Origin: Psychrobacter sp. LV10R520-6 | Lineage (GTDB): Bacteria > Pseudomonadota > Gammaproteobacteria > Pseudomonadales > Moraxellaceae | DNA: 64,000 nt | Reading direction: 5' to 3' | NCBI RefSeq assembly: GCF_900182925.1 | Contig: NZ_LT900024.1 | Span: 2,108,001-2,172,000, forward strand | Shown: positions 17,252 through 26,787 of the stretch, piece after piece | Position numbering within the stretch: position 1 is the first letter of the stretch | Layout of the letters: the number at the start of each line of letters is the position of its first letter | Notes under the pieces: model-generated | What the model saw: the letters and a program-made list of their open reading frames with translations, nothing else | Database searches by the model: none | Told to the model about the DNA's origin: nothing | Translations under genes and position numbers: made by a program

Positions 17252-18058
17252 TCAATTACTGTCTTTATAAAAAACAGCAGGGCGTTTTTCTAAAAAAGCA
17301 GTAACCCCTTCTTTATAGTCATCGCTATAACCCGCTTTTTGCTGATAGCTAGCTTCAAGCTCTAGCTGATCTTCTAAAGAGTTGTCAGTTGCCTGATTTA
17401 AAGCTTGTATTGTAAGAGACGTACCAAGGGCTGGACCATAGGCTAAGGTAGTGGCGAGTTTGATGGCTTCGTCCATGAGTCTATCGGACTCATAAACTTT
17501 CCAAATCAAACCATACTCTAACGCTTGCTCTGCGGTTAGAGTCGCATTAGTTAGCACCAAAGCCTTAGCACGTGCAAGCCCAACCAGTTGTACGAGTGAC
17601 CAAGTCAGGCCTGAATCTGGTACCAACCCAATTTTGCCAAAGGCCATGGCAAACTTGGCTTTGTCTGAGCATAAGACAATATCGCAAACCAATGCAATAC
17701 CAATGCCAGCGCCAGCGGCTACACCATTGACGACAGCTATAGTGGGCTTGCCTAGGTTTTTTAAGCGTTTCATTAGTGGGTTGTAAAAGTCAGTGATGGT
17801 TTGACCCAAGTCATAAGTTTGTTTGCGGGGGTCTCTATTACCTAAGTCTTGTCCTGCACAAAAGCCTTTGCCTGCACCAGTAATAATAACAGCACGTACT
17901 TGTTCGTTGGCCGCTACTTCATCTAGTACTGATGCCAATGCGTTGTGCATCTCTTCAGTAAATGAATTTAGTTGTTTAGGGCGGTTTAAACTGATGGTTG
18001 CAACACCATCTTGAGTTGTCAGTTTTATAGTATCTGATGTGATAATTTCAGCAGTCAT
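17252..18058 (-). CDS. paaG: 1,2-epoxyphenylacetyl-CoA isomerase PaaG
   Basis: A 268-residue crotonase-fold enzyme expected to isomerise the ring epoxide to oxepin-CoA. Crotonase features are GKGFCAGQDLG, VNGVAAGAGIGIALVCDIVL (oxyanion hole) and GKIGLVPDSGLTWSLVQLVG, where Asp replaces the hydratase glutamate, as in PaaG. It is the first minus-strand gene of the divergent paa pair; its promoter must lie in 18059-18427. Confidence 0.92.
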   Translation of the reverse strand: MTAEIITSDTIKLTTQDGVATISLNRPKQLNSFTEEMHNALASVLDEVAANEQVRAVIITGAGKGFCAGQDLGNRDPRKQTYDLGQTITDFYNPLMKRLKNLGKPTIAVVNGVAAGAGIGIALVCDIVLCSDKAKFAMAFGKIGLVPDSGLTWSLVQLVGLARAKALVLTNATLTAEQALEYGLIWKVYESDRLMDEAIKLATTLAYGPALGTSLTIQALNQATDNSLEDQLELEASYQQKAGYSDDYKEGVTAFLEKRPAVFYKDSN

Positions 18059-18427
18059 TATAATCCTCAGTCCATTGAGCTTTTCAATAAGTATTGTAGA
18101 GAGTAAGGTGGGTTATCCTTATCGTTCAATGGTAGTTAAAATTATTAGAATTAACAAGCGAAAGAAGAAGAATTGACTAAGAAAAACAAAAAACAAATAA
18201 AAATTATTATTTGTTTTTTGGTTAAGGTGTTGATACAGAAGACCATAATATGATTTTTAAGTAGGTTTTTCTTTGTGTACTAGTATGCACTCTGTTGCAT
18301 CATAAACCTTAATGTAGTATGGTTTTTCAGTTCACTAGGACGTGTCCACAAGAAAAGTCAGGTCTGAAAAGCAAAAGATTAGATTAATAAAGAGTCGGGA
18401 AATACTAATTCTCACAAGGAGCACCAA
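18059..18427. promoter_or_regulatory. Divergent paaG/paaN control region with 14-bp inverted repeat
   Basis: The 369-bp divergent intergenic region must hold promoters for both paa operons. It contains a perfect 14-bp inverted repeat, CAAAAAACAAATAA (18187-18200) and TTATTTGTTTTTTG (18207-18220), with a 6-bp spacer. A stem of this kind could be a terminator elsewhere, but here it lies between two outward-reading genes, so an operator is considered more likely. It does not match any paa regulator site that I can name. Confidence 0.5.
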
Positions 18428-20113
18428 ATGTCAGATTTATATGAAAAGCATAAAGAAAAGCTACTAAAAGCCAGAGAAGTTATCAAAAGTAGAGAAGAGT
18501 GGGCAGCTTATCCAGAAATGCCAAGTGAAAAGCATTACGGAGAAGGCGCTAAACAAAAAGGTGAGGATGATTTCAATGCTTTGTTAGGTGGTAAATACGA
18601 ATTCAAGGTGCCAATGGAGGGTGCCGAGTACGTTCAGTGCGACGCTACCTCTCCTTATGGCATCGATATGAGCATGCAGTATCCAAAACTTGATAAAGAT
18701 ACATTACTCACACGTTCAGAGCAGGCGCAAAAAGAGTGGCGTAAGCTTGATAACGATACCCGTTTTGGTATCTGTATGGAAATACTTGATAGATTATCAA
18801 AGCAGTCGTTTTTGATGGTACATAGTATTATGCATACCACTGGCCAGCCTTATATGATGTCGTTTCAGGCAGGTAGTGCGCATGCATTAGAGCGTGGTCT
18901 CGAAACCATCGCTTATGCTGCCAATGCAATGGAAGCTTCTGCCTCAACCGCCAAATGGGATAAAGTCACGGGCAAGGATAAAGAAGGTAACCTAGTATCA
19001 GTAAAAATGGATAAGACTTTTAAGACACGTGGTAAAGGTGTTGGCGTTATGATTGGCTGCGCAACTTTCCCAACATGGAATGGTTACCCTGGATTATTTG
19101 CCAGTCTATCGACAGGTAACAGCGTTATTGTCAAGCCTGCAGACAGAGCCATTCTGCCTTTAGCCATTACTGTTGATATCATCCGTGAAGTCTTACAAGA
19201 GTCTAATGTCAACCCTGATGTTATCCAAATTGCTGTTGCTAATAGCGATCGTGCCTATACGCAAGATATCGTGCAAGATAAACGTATTAAAATGATTGAC
19301 TTCACTGGTGGTACTGCCTTTGGTGATTGGCTCAGAGAGAATACCAATGGTGTTCAGCTGTATTTAGAGCAAGCGGGACTGAATAACATCCTTATTGAGT
19401 CAACCGATAACTTTAGAGCCATGACCAGCAACATTGCTTTTTCACTATCGTTATATTCAGGTCAAATGTGTACAGCTCCGCAAAATATTTATATTCCTAA
19501 AGACGGCATTGACACCAATGACGGACATAAAAGCTTCGATGAGGTAGCTGGAGGTATTGCGTCTGCAGTTGAAAAACTTTTAGGCGATGATAAACGTGCT
19601 TTTGCTTTATTGGGCGCCTTAAATAGCGAGGATGTAGATAAGCGGGTGAATGAAAGTGCAAATAGTGACAAAACATTCGTACTTGGCATGCAAACAGTAA
19701 ATTATGACGCTTTCCCTGACGCTAAGACTGCCAAGCCGCAACTTATTAAAGTTACCCAAAATGATGCAGAAATATATGAAGAACAGTTCGGTCCAATAGC
19801 ATATGTAATTGCTACTGATGATGCACAAAATGCACTTGAGTTGGTTTGTAATAGCATTGAGCAACATGGCGCTATGACAACTTCTTTATACAGCAAAGAG
19901 GAAGAGTTTAAGAACAAAGCAATGGATGATATTTCTGATGCCGGATCTCCGCTTTCTGTTAATCTCACTGGGATGGTATATGTGAATCAATCTAATGCTT
20001 ATTCAGATTTTCATGGTTCAGGTCTCAACCCTGCAGCTAACGTTTGCTTGACTGACTTGGGCTTTGTAGCACCTCGTTTCGGTTGGGTAACGGTACGTGA
20101 ACAGACCAACTAA
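18428..20113 (+). CDS. paaN: Phenylacetate degradation aldehyde dehydrogenase PaaN
   Basis: A 561-residue aldehyde dehydrogenase of the PaaN type. In the pathway it would oxidise the semialdehyde formed after oxepin-CoA ring opening. Seen are the long N-terminal part typical of PaaN, GVGVMIGCATFPTWNGYPGLFASLSTGNSVIVKPAD for cofactor binding, LYLEQAGLNN, and the catalytic Cys in SLYSGQMCTAPQN. Unlike E. coli PaaZ it has no C-terminal MaoC-like hydratase domain. AAGGAG lies before the ATG. It starts the plus-strand paa run and is followed by a terminator. Confidence 0.9.
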   Translation: MSDLYEKHKEKLLKAREVIKSREEWAAYPEMPSEKHYGEGAKQKGEDDFNALLGGKYEFKVPMEGAEYVQCDATSPYGIDMSMQYPKLDKDTLLTRSEQAQKEWRKLDNDTRFGICMEILDRLSKQSFLMVHSIMHTTGQPYMMSFQAGSAHALERGLETIAYAANAMEASASTAKWDKVTGKDKEGNLVSVKMDKTFKTRGKGVGVMIGCATFPTWNGYPGLFASLSTGNSVIVKPADRAILPLAITVDIIREVLQESNVNPDVIQIAVANSDRAYTQDIVQDKRIKMIDFTGGTAFGDWLRENTNGVQLYLEQAGLNNILIESTDNFRAMTSNIAFSLSLYSGQMCTAPQNIYIPKDGIDTNDGHKSFDEVAGGIASAVEKLLGDDKRAFALLGALNSEDVDKRVNESANSDKTFVLGMQTVNYDAFPDAKTAKPQLIKVTQNDAEIYEEQFGPIAYVIATDDAQNALELVCNSIEQHGAMTTSLYSKEEEFKNKAMDDISDAGSPLSVNLTGMVYVNQSNAYSDFHGSGLNPAANVCLTDLGFVAPRFGWVTVREQTN

Positions 20114-20284
20114 TCATTGATAGATAGTTAATTTATCTTTAGTTCTTTGATGGCATGAGATAATATTAATAATACCCTTGGTGTATAAACCATAAGTATT
20201 GATTTACTATCATATTAAATGCTGTACTGAGTCCTACATTCAATATTAGATAAATTATCCTAGGCTTATCTTAAAATAACGATA

Positions 20285-20320
20285 GAGCCTTCTGTCAATA
20301 AGCAGAGGGCTTTATTTTTT
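20285..20320 (+). terminator. Terminator after paaN
   Basis: AGCCTTCTG pairs with CAGAGGGCT (one G-U pair) and is followed by TTATTTTTT. It suggests paaH has its own promoter or depends on read-through. Confidence 0.75.
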
Positions 20321-20381
20321 ACCTAATTAAAAAATTATTAGTATATATAAATATTGGTTTTATGATATACAAGGAAGTTGC

Positions 20382-21899
20382 ATGAGTATTGAAAATTTTA
20401 CAGTTGGTGTCATCGGTGCAGGCACTATGGGTCAAGGGATAGTGCAACTGGCGCTACAAGCTGGTCATAATGTTGTATTAGTTGATCAATCAAGCGAACA
20501 ATTACAATCCGCACAGTCATCACTCGATGATTTATTTACTAAATTTGTCAAAAAAGAAAAAATTACTCAGCAAGATAAAGACAGCTGGTTAAGTGCACTC
20601 GTACTTAGCGAAAATAGCAGTCAATTGACTGATGCCAAGCTGGTTATTGAAGCTATTGTAGAGCGATTAGATATCAAGCAACAAGTCTTTAGTGGGCTTG
20701 AAGCTATCGTTAGTTCTGATGCTATTTTAGCTACTAACACGTCTTCTCTCTCTGTGACTGCCATTGCTTCATGTCTGAAAAATCCGCAGCGTTTTATTGG
20801 TTTACATTTCTTTAACCCTCCAGGTATTATGCCTTTAGTTGAAGTTATTGACGCGCTGCAAACGCATAAAGAAACCACTCACACTAGTATTGAATTGATG
20901 CAAAGTTGGGGTAAGTCGCCAGTACGTTGTAAAAATACACCAGGTTTCATTGTTAACCGTGTTGCCCGTCCCTTTTATGTTGAAAGCTTCCGTTTACTTG
21001 AAGACCAAATTACAACACCCGCTAACCTTGATGCTAGTATGCGTAGTGCAGGGTTTAAAATGGGTCCTTGTGAATTGACGGACTTTATAGGACAAGATAT
21101 CAACTATGCAGTTAGCTGCTCTGTGTTTGATAGCTTGTTTTATCCCACACACTTGCGACCAAGTTATATACAAGGCAGCCTAGTTGAGGCAGGTTTTCTT
21201 GGTCGTAAAACAGGTAAAGGTTTCTATAACTATAGTAATGAAGACTCTAGACAAAACCAAAATGTTCATGAGAACTCTTTAAAGACTGATAAAAAATCGA
21301 TTAGTTTTTCGGCTTATGGTCGTCAATCTTGGGTAAATGAGCAAGATAGTCAAAGTATCGATAATAATTCAAGAGTAGAAAGTGCTCCACTGCTAGATAA
21401 TTTAATTGGAGTGTTAGAAAATAATGTGCACATGTATGCCTCAGATGGTAGGTTGGCTGCCGACTGGGAAGACTCGCTTCAAGTACCTATTATATTAGTA
21501 GATATCAAACATCCTAATAAGCAATCTGCAACAGTTGCGATAGCAGCAGGCCCTAAAGCTTGTATTATAATGGATGGCAGATTGCCTCAATCTTTGGGAG
21601 GTATAGACTGGATTCTAGTAACAGATTGCCCCGGCTTAATAAATCTGCGCGTCATTAGTATGATTATCAACGAAGCAGCCATTTGTGCCACTCAAGGTAT
21701 AGCTACACCCGAAGGTATTGATACCGCCCTCAAAGGTGGTGTTAATTATCCTTTAGGTGCCTTTGAATGGCTTGAATTTATTGGTGTTAGTACCGTTGTT
21801 AGCACATTAAGTGCGCTGCGCCGTATGTACGGTAGTGGCAGTTATGTTGTTCCGCACATGCTCGAAACGCAATTGCATAAGGAGCGTAGCAATGTTTAA
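20382..21899 (+). CDS. paaH: 3-hydroxyadipyl-CoA dehydrogenase PaaH
   Basis: A 505-residue 3-hydroxyacyl-CoA dehydrogenase with an N-terminal NAD-binding fold (GVIGAGTMGQGIVQLALQAG), FFNPPGIMPLVEVI, a first C-terminal helical domain (TPGFIVNRVARPFYVESFRLLED) and a second, later copy (ISMIINEAAICATQGIATPEGIDTALKGGVNYPLG). The two-domain layout and size match PaaH. It overlaps paaI by 8 bp, implying coupled translation. Confidence 0.93.
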   Translation: MSIENFTVGVIGAGTMGQGIVQLALQAGHNVVLVDQSSEQLQSAQSSLDDLFTKFVKKEKITQQDKDSWLSALVLSENSSQLTDAKLVIEAIVERLDIKQQVFSGLEAIVSSDAILATNTSSLSVTAIASCLKNPQRFIGLHFFNPPGIMPLVEVIDALQTHKETTHTSIELMQSWGKSPVRCKNTPGFIVNRVARPFYVESFRLLEDQITTPANLDASMRSAGFKMGPCELTDFIGQDINYAVSCSVFDSLFYPTHLRPSYIQGSLVEAGFLGRKTGKGFYNYSNEDSRQNQNVHENSLKTDKKSISFSAYGRQSWVNEQDSQSIDNNSRVESAPLLDNLIGVLENNVHMYASDGRLAADWEDSLQVPIILVDIKHPNKQSATVAIAAGPKACIIMDGRLPQSLGGIDWILVTDCPGLINLRVISMIINEAAICATQGIATPEGIDTALKGGVNYPLGAFEWLEFIGVSTVVSTLSALRRMYGSGSYVVPHMLETQLHKERSNV

Positions 21900-22470
21900 C
21901 GATAACCTTAAAACTAAAAGCTCTGCAACTGACAATCCTTCTGACGTTGGCTTTTCGACACGAGCGCCTAGTTTCAATCGCTCATTGACATTAAGTAGGG
22001 ATTCAAGTGAGTTCATTGAAAATAATACGAGCCATAAAGATCAGCAATCAGCTGACAATCAAGCATTAATAATTGCAAATAAAATGCTCGCTGAAGATTA
22101 TTATTCACAGCATTTAGGCATCGACATTGTGGCCGCTAGAGCAGGTTATTCAGTTTGCAAAATGCTGGTTCAGCGTATTCATTCAAATGGTCATGGTAAC
22201 TGTCATGGCGGTGCTATATTCAGTTTAGCCGACACCACATTTGCTCATATTTGTAATGCACACAATCAAATTGCTGTTGGACAAATTTGCACTATCGCCT
22301 ACTGGCGACCAGCCAACATAGGCGACGAGCTCTATGCTTATGCTTATGAGTCAGGGGTTCATGGTCGTTCAGGCTCTTATCGCATAGAGATAACTTATGG
22401 CGAAAACGGAGAATTAGTGGCTGAATTCCAAGGATTTAGTCGGTCATTAAAAGGTCAAAGTCATCTCTAA
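21892..22470 (+). CDS. paaI: Hydroxyphenylacetyl-CoA thioesterase PaaI
   Basis: A hotdog thioesterase, 192 residues from the ATG at 21892, chosen because GGAG lies upstream and the gene then overlaps the paaH stop by 8 bp. The PaaI signature SNGHGNCHGGAIFSLADTTFA is at about residues 102-122, with the catalytic Asp in LADTT. About 60 polar N-terminal residues exceed the usual ~140-residue PaaI. It is expected to hydrolyse stalled aromatic CoA esters. Confidence 0.9.
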   Translation: MFNDNLKTKSSATDNPSDVGFSTRAPSFNRSLTLSRDSSEFIENNTSHKDQQSADNQALIIANKMLAEDYYSQHLGIDIVAARAGYSVCKMLVQRIHSNGHGNCHGGAIFSLADTTFAHICNAHNQIAVGQICTIAYWRPANIGDELYAYAYESGVHGRSGSYRIEITYGENGELVAEFQGFSRSLKGQSHL

Positions 22471-22542
22471 CAGCATTACTTGGCTTTATACTACTTAACT
22501 TTATATAGTTTGATTATTATCTATTTTGAAAAGGAATTTAAA

Positions 22543-23829
22543 ATGAGTTTAGAATTTTACAATCGTATTGAAGTGGCCTCTCGTGATGAGATATCTGCCC
22601 TACAACTAAAACGCCTTAAGCAAACAATCAAGCATGCCTATGAGAATAATAGTTTTTGGAAAAATCAGATGGCAACTGCTGATGTACATCCAGACGATAT
22701 CAAGTCACTTGAAGATTTAAGCAAGTTCCCTTTTATGGAAAAAAATAATTTTAGAGACAATTATCCTTTAAAGTTATTATGTACTGATCGTAGTGATGTT
22801 GTAAGACTACATGGTTCATCAGGTACGACCGGCAAACCTACTATTGTGGCTTACACTCGCAATGATATAGATATGTGGTCAGAAGCAATGGCTCGTTCTT
22901 TAGTACTTGCTGGTGTTACTCCTAATGATACCGTACAAGTAGCTTATGGTTATGGCTTGTTTACTGGTGGTATGGGTGCTCATTATGGTGCTGAAAAGCT
23001 AGGATCAGCGGTGATTCCTATATCAGGTGGTATGACCAGTCGTCAGATTCAAATTATTGAAGAGCTTGAGCCAGAAGCTATGATGGTAACGCCCTCTTAT
23101 ATGATCAATATCGCAGAGGCGATGGAAAAACTGGGTAAAGACCCTCGAAAGACCAGCTTACGTGTGGGTATATTTGGTGCTGAGCCATGGACAAATGAGA
23201 TGCGCAGTCATATTGAAGAGCGCTTCGATATCGACGCTGTTGATATTTACGGGCTTTCTGAAGTGGTCGGTCCAGGTGTTGCACAAGAGGCAGTCGCTAG
23301 CAAAGGCGGACTTACTTTTTGGGAGGATTTGTTTTATCCTGAAATCATTGATCCTGAAACTGGTGAGGTATTGCCTGATGGTGAGCAAGGTGAGCTGGTT
23401 ATTACCACACTTATGAAAGAGGCGATGCCAGTTATCCGTTATCGTACGGGTGATATCACTCGTATTCTTCCAGGGGATGTACGCTCAATGCGTCGTATTG
23501 AAAAAATTACTGCCCGTAATGATGATATGATTATCTTGCGTGGAGTAAATATATATCCCTCATTGTTAGAAGAGCAAATCATGAAAGTATCTGGTCTATC
23601 TTCTAACTATCTAATAGAGCGCTATCGTATGGGTGCTATGGATCAGTTGCGTATACGTGTAGAACCTGTTGATGAGGGTCAAAGTGCTTTGCGTCTGAAA
23701 AAAGAGCTTATCTATAATATTAAATCAACCATTGGTGCTAGTGTAGAGGTTATTATTGAGCCTGTAGGTATCTTACCGCGCTCTGAAGGTAAAGCTACAC
23801 GTGTTATGGACTTACGCCGAAAAACATAA
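22543..23829 (+). CDS. paaK: Phenylacetate-CoA ligase PaaK
   Basis: A 428-residue adenylate-forming ligase that makes phenylacetyl-CoA from phenylacetate, ATP and CoA in the cytoplasm. It carries the phosphate loop LHGSSGTTGKPTIVAYT, the DIYGLSEVVGPGVA aromatic-CoA ligase motif, YRTGDITRI, and the C-terminal domain with ARNDDMIILRGVNIYP. The ATG at 22543 has an AAGGA site; upstream in-frame codons are AT-rich and not typical. It commits substrate to the pathway. Confidence 0.95.
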   Translation: MSLEFYNRIEVASRDEISALQLKRLKQTIKHAYENNSFWKNQMATADVHPDDIKSLEDLSKFPFMEKNNFRDNYPLKLLCTDRSDVVRLHGSSGTTGKPTIVAYTRNDIDMWSEAMARSLVLAGVTPNDTVQVAYGYGLFTGGMGAHYGAEKLGSAVIPISGGMTSRQIQIIEELEPEAMMVTPSYMINIAEAMEKLGKDPRKTSLRVGIFGAEPWTNEMRSHIEERFDIDAVDIYGLSEVVGPGVAQEAVASKGGLTFWEDLFYPEIIDPETGEVLPDGEQGELVITTLMKEAMPVIRYRTGDITRILPGDVRSMRRIEKITARNDDMIILRGVNIYPSLLEEQIMKVSGLSSNYLIERYRMGAMDQLRIRVEPVDEGQSALRLKKELIYNIKSTIGASVEVIIEPVGILPRSEGKATRVMDLRRKT

Positions 23830-23856
23830 TAGCTAAGTATATTGTTAATCAAGTTG

Positions 23857-23890
23857 AAAAGGCTTATGGGGCAACCTTTAAGCCTTTTTT
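23857..23890 (+). terminator. Terminator after paaK
   Basis: AAAGGCTTA and TAAGCCTTTTTT arms with a T-run, 27 bp after the paaK stop. Confidence 0.8.
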
Positions 23891-24000
23891 ATAATAATTC
23901 TAAAGTTGTTGATTCTAATATTTTAATTTTTAGAATACCAAATATATAAGTAGGTCATTGGCCTTAATAATATAAATATTAATAAAAAGAGAAGGAACTT

Positions 24001-24777
24001 ATGGAACATAAATCATTTTTACAAGTTACTGAGCTAGATAGTAGTGTTTTTCAACTAGGCATTAATCGTCCTGAGCGCAAGAATGCACTCAATACCGAAC
24101 TCGTTATACATCTAGCGGATACTTTAGAGTTTTTGGTAAATATAAAATCAGCTAGAGTTGTTATTATACATGGGCTAGCAGGCGATTTTGCTGCTGGTGC
24201 TGATATTGATGAAATAGCTACCTTAAGCCCGAAGCAAGCGTTGTTAGATGCGAGAGTGAGTGCATGGCGCCGTATCAGACAGTGTCCTATTCCTTTGATT
24301 GCGGCTGTTGATGGCTATTGTCTCGGTGGTGGTATGGAGCTGTTGTTGTCTTGTGACTTTGCATTAGCTCATAAAAACGCTAAGTTTGGTTTACCAGAAG
24401 TAAAGCTAGGACTGATGCCTGGGGCTGGCGGTACACAAATTCTACCTAGGCTGATAGGTAAAAACAGAGCCGCGAGAATGATATATTCAGGTGAAATCAT
24501 GCCAGCATCTACCATGGTAGAATGGGGTGTGGTTACTGATTTGGCTGATGAAGATGTGCTAACTGCTGCGGTTTCAGTCGCAACGAAGATAGCAAGAAAT
24601 GCCCCATTTGCCATCAGACAAGCAAAGCAATCGTTAAATAACTCAGTAGAAATGGGACTTGAGTCAGCAATGAGTTTTGAGCGTCAGACTTTCTCAATTT
24701 TGGCCTCTACTACCGATAAAACAGAAGGTATTGCTGCTTTTAAAGAAAAAAGACATGCCAAATTTACAGGAAACTAA
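24001..24777 (+). CDS. paaF: Enoyl-CoA hydratase, PaaF-like
   Basis: A 258-residue crotonase-family hydratase, probably the 2,3-dehydroadipyl-CoA hydratase of the pathway. AAGADIDEIATL and the CLGGGMELLLSCDFA oxyanion region are present, with both hydratase glutamates (GGGMEL and LPEVKLG). A GAAGGA site lies before the ATG. It is followed at 82 bp by a second paralogue, so either could be the true PaaF; the choice is by order only. Confidence 0.8.
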   Translation: MEHKSFLQVTELDSSVFQLGINRPERKNALNTELVIHLADTLEFLVNIKSARVVIIHGLAGDFAAGADIDEIATLSPKQALLDARVSAWRRIRQCPIPLIAAVDGYCLGGGMELLLSCDFALAHKNAKFGLPEVKLGLMPGAGGTQILPRLIGKNRAARMIYSGEIMPASTMVEWGVVTDLADEDVLTAAVSVATKIARNAPFAIRQAKQSLNNSVEMGLESAMSFERQTFSILASTTDKTEGIAAFKEKRHAKFTGN

Positions 24778-24858
24778 ATACATTTAAAATCATTCGTAAA
24801 ATTAATTGTATATTTTTAAGCAGTCCTACTATTATTATCAATCATAAGAGAAATAATT

Positions 24859-25695
24859 ATGAAAAAGGGTATCACAGTAGATTCAAATAAATTGACAAAC
24901 GATATAAAGTCTGTTTTAGAAAAATATGAGTATATAAATGTTACACACTATAACCTTGGTGTTTATAAGCTGTCCTTAAACAGACCCGAAGTTTTTAATG
25001 CACTAAACGATGAATTGATGCTCCAGCTGAGTGAAGTCGTTTCTTTATTACAAGATTATGGCGCTCGTTGCTTAGTTTTGACTGGTAACAAAAAGGCATT
25101 TGCTGCCGGAGGTGATATTGATGAGATGAGCGGTAAGAGTTATGCTCAAGTCGTAGAGGAACAATATGTCACATCAGTATGGTCAAAACTAGAACGACGT
25201 GATATTCCCATTGTAGCCGCAGTAAACGGTTTGGCCCTAGGCGGCGGCTGTGAGTTAGCTATGCTGTGTGATATTATAGTGGCAGGTTACAGCGCGACGT
25301 TTGGGTTACCTGAGGTAAGTTTAGGCATCATACCTGGAGCGGGCGGGACGCAACGATTGATTCGTGCTATAGGTAAAGCTAAAGCAATGGACGTCATATT
25401 GAGTGGAAAGATATTGACGGCTATAGAGGCTGAGCGTAGCGGTTTGGCTTCAAGAGTAGTTGAAGATGACAAGGTGGTCGAAGAAGCACTTTATGTTGCA
25501 CATCATATAGCTAAGCGTTCCAAGCCTGTAGTTAATATGGCAAAAAGAGTAGTAGATTATGCTAATGAGTCCAGTTTGCAGAATGGTATGCAGTATGAGC
25601 AACAAAACTTTTATGCTACATTTGCATTAAGTGACCAAAAAGAGGGTATGCAGTCTTTTTTAGAAAAGCGTCAACCAAATTGGCAAGATAAGTAA
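24859..25695 (+). CDS. Enoyl-CoA hydratase paralogue
   Basis: A 278-residue crotonase-fold hydratase with about 20 extra N-terminal residues. FAAGGDIDEMSG, LALGGGCELAMLCDI and LPEVSLGIIPGAGGTQRLIRAIG show both catalytic glutamates and the oxyanion hole. It is closely similar in layout to the preceding gene. It may share the dehydroadipyl-CoA step or fill a separate step such as hydration of another enoyl-CoA intermediate; a hydratase for ring opening of oxepin-CoA is otherwise not seen in the window (inference). Confidence 0.8.
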   Translation: MKKGITVDSNKLTNDIKSVLEKYEYINVTHYNLGVYKLSLNRPEVFNALNDELMLQLSEVVSLLQDYGARCLVLTGNKKAFAAGGDIDEMSGKSYAQVVEEQYVTSVWSKLERRDIPIVAAVNGLALGGGCELAMLCDIIVAGYSATFGLPEVSLGIIPGAGGTQRLIRAIGKAKAMDVILSGKILTAIEAERSGLASRVVEDDKVVEEALYVAHHIAKRSKPVVNMAKRVVDYANESSLQNGMQYEQQNFYATFALSDQKEGMQSFLEKRQPNWQDK

Positions 25696-25837
25696 GATAA
25701 ATTTTTGCTTTATTATAATAAAGGGTCATTATTTAATAAAATTAGGAGCTCTATCAAGGCTTGTGAGGGTTGCTAGTTCAAATATCGTTCTCTGCTTTAG
25801 ATATTACTCGCATGACGTGAAAAGCCACACTATAAAT

Positions 25838-26580
25838 AAACTGACCTCCATAAGTTGGACAAACTCACGGGGGTTATTTTATGAAGTATGACATAGACTC
25901 TAAATTGGCAGTGCTAGCATAATATCAGCAAGGTCACTCATGTATAGCAACAGAAAAGCACTTTAGCATCGATAAGAGAGGCGTATACAAATTGGTAGAT
26001 TGGTATGTAGCAGGTGGCGTTGTTGCTATCAGACTTAAGACAAGAAAAACGGTTTACAGCACTGATTATAAATCACTACATCATCGCAGAGGAAGGCTTA
26101 AGCCTATTACAGGCGGCCCTTAAATTTAACATCAGCACAAAGGTAAACATAGCTACCGTTGAGTAACCTTAACACTTGAAGATGATGAGCTGTACTTATC
26201 ACCCATACTTGAGTGCTTCAATAACGAGATTATAAGCTACCAATTTCTCGAGGTCCTGTATTTAACTTAGTCAAGCAGATGTTAGAAAATGCCACAAACC
26301 ACTTAACATCGAAACGGAAGAAAAATCTGGTTCTGTATTCAGATCCAGGCTGACATTATCAGATGTGTCAGTTTGGAGAGCTTCTTTGCAATACTTGAGT
26401 GCGAGACTATTTATATTGATAAACCTAAAACTATTGATACACTAGAACAGCAGATTCATGAGTATATTACTTATTATAATTATGAAAGAACTCAGTTAAA
26501 ATTGAGAGGACTGAGTCTTGTGCAATATATATCTCTGTCCTTAGCTTAACTAAACCGTCCAAGTTTCAGGGGTCAGTTTA
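25838..26580 (+). mobile_element. IS3-family (IS150-like) relic
   Basis: The ends at 25838-25862 and 26556-26580 are imperfect inverted repeats of the type AAACTGACC...TTGGAC. Inside, short stretches read as an IS3-type helix-turn-helix start (MKYDIDSKLAVLA then stop) and as the C-terminal part of OrfB (HEYITYYNYERTQLKLRGLS). There are many stops and frame changes, and about 500 bp are missing compared with a usual 1.2-1.3 kb element. It is a dead copy lying between the plus-strand paa run and the aldehyde dehydrogenase. Confidence 0.8.
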
Positions 26581-26787
26581 CACAGCGCAATTGGTTGTGC
26601 GTCACCTTTTGAGTTCGAATCAATGTATTATAAAATACTTAATCCCATCAGGTTTATAAGCCCGACTCCAATAACGTTGCAATCTCACTTTGGTCAGTGG
26701 ATAGAAATTATAATACTAGCGCATCTATGCTTCTTGTTCACCTTACTTTTGAAATTGCTCTTCATATGCTAATCTAAAAAATATCCA

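Noticed and set aside
25710..25725. 16-bp palindrome CTTTATTATAATAAAG after the second hydratase
   Set aside because: Pure AT palindrome without loop or T-run; too weak to call a terminator or operator.
26600..26640. GAGTTCGAATC resembling a tRNA T-arm or a tRNA-Gly attachment copy
   Set aside because: The flanking bases do not form a 5-bp T-stem and no other tRNA parts or longer match to the tRNA-Gly 3' end were found.
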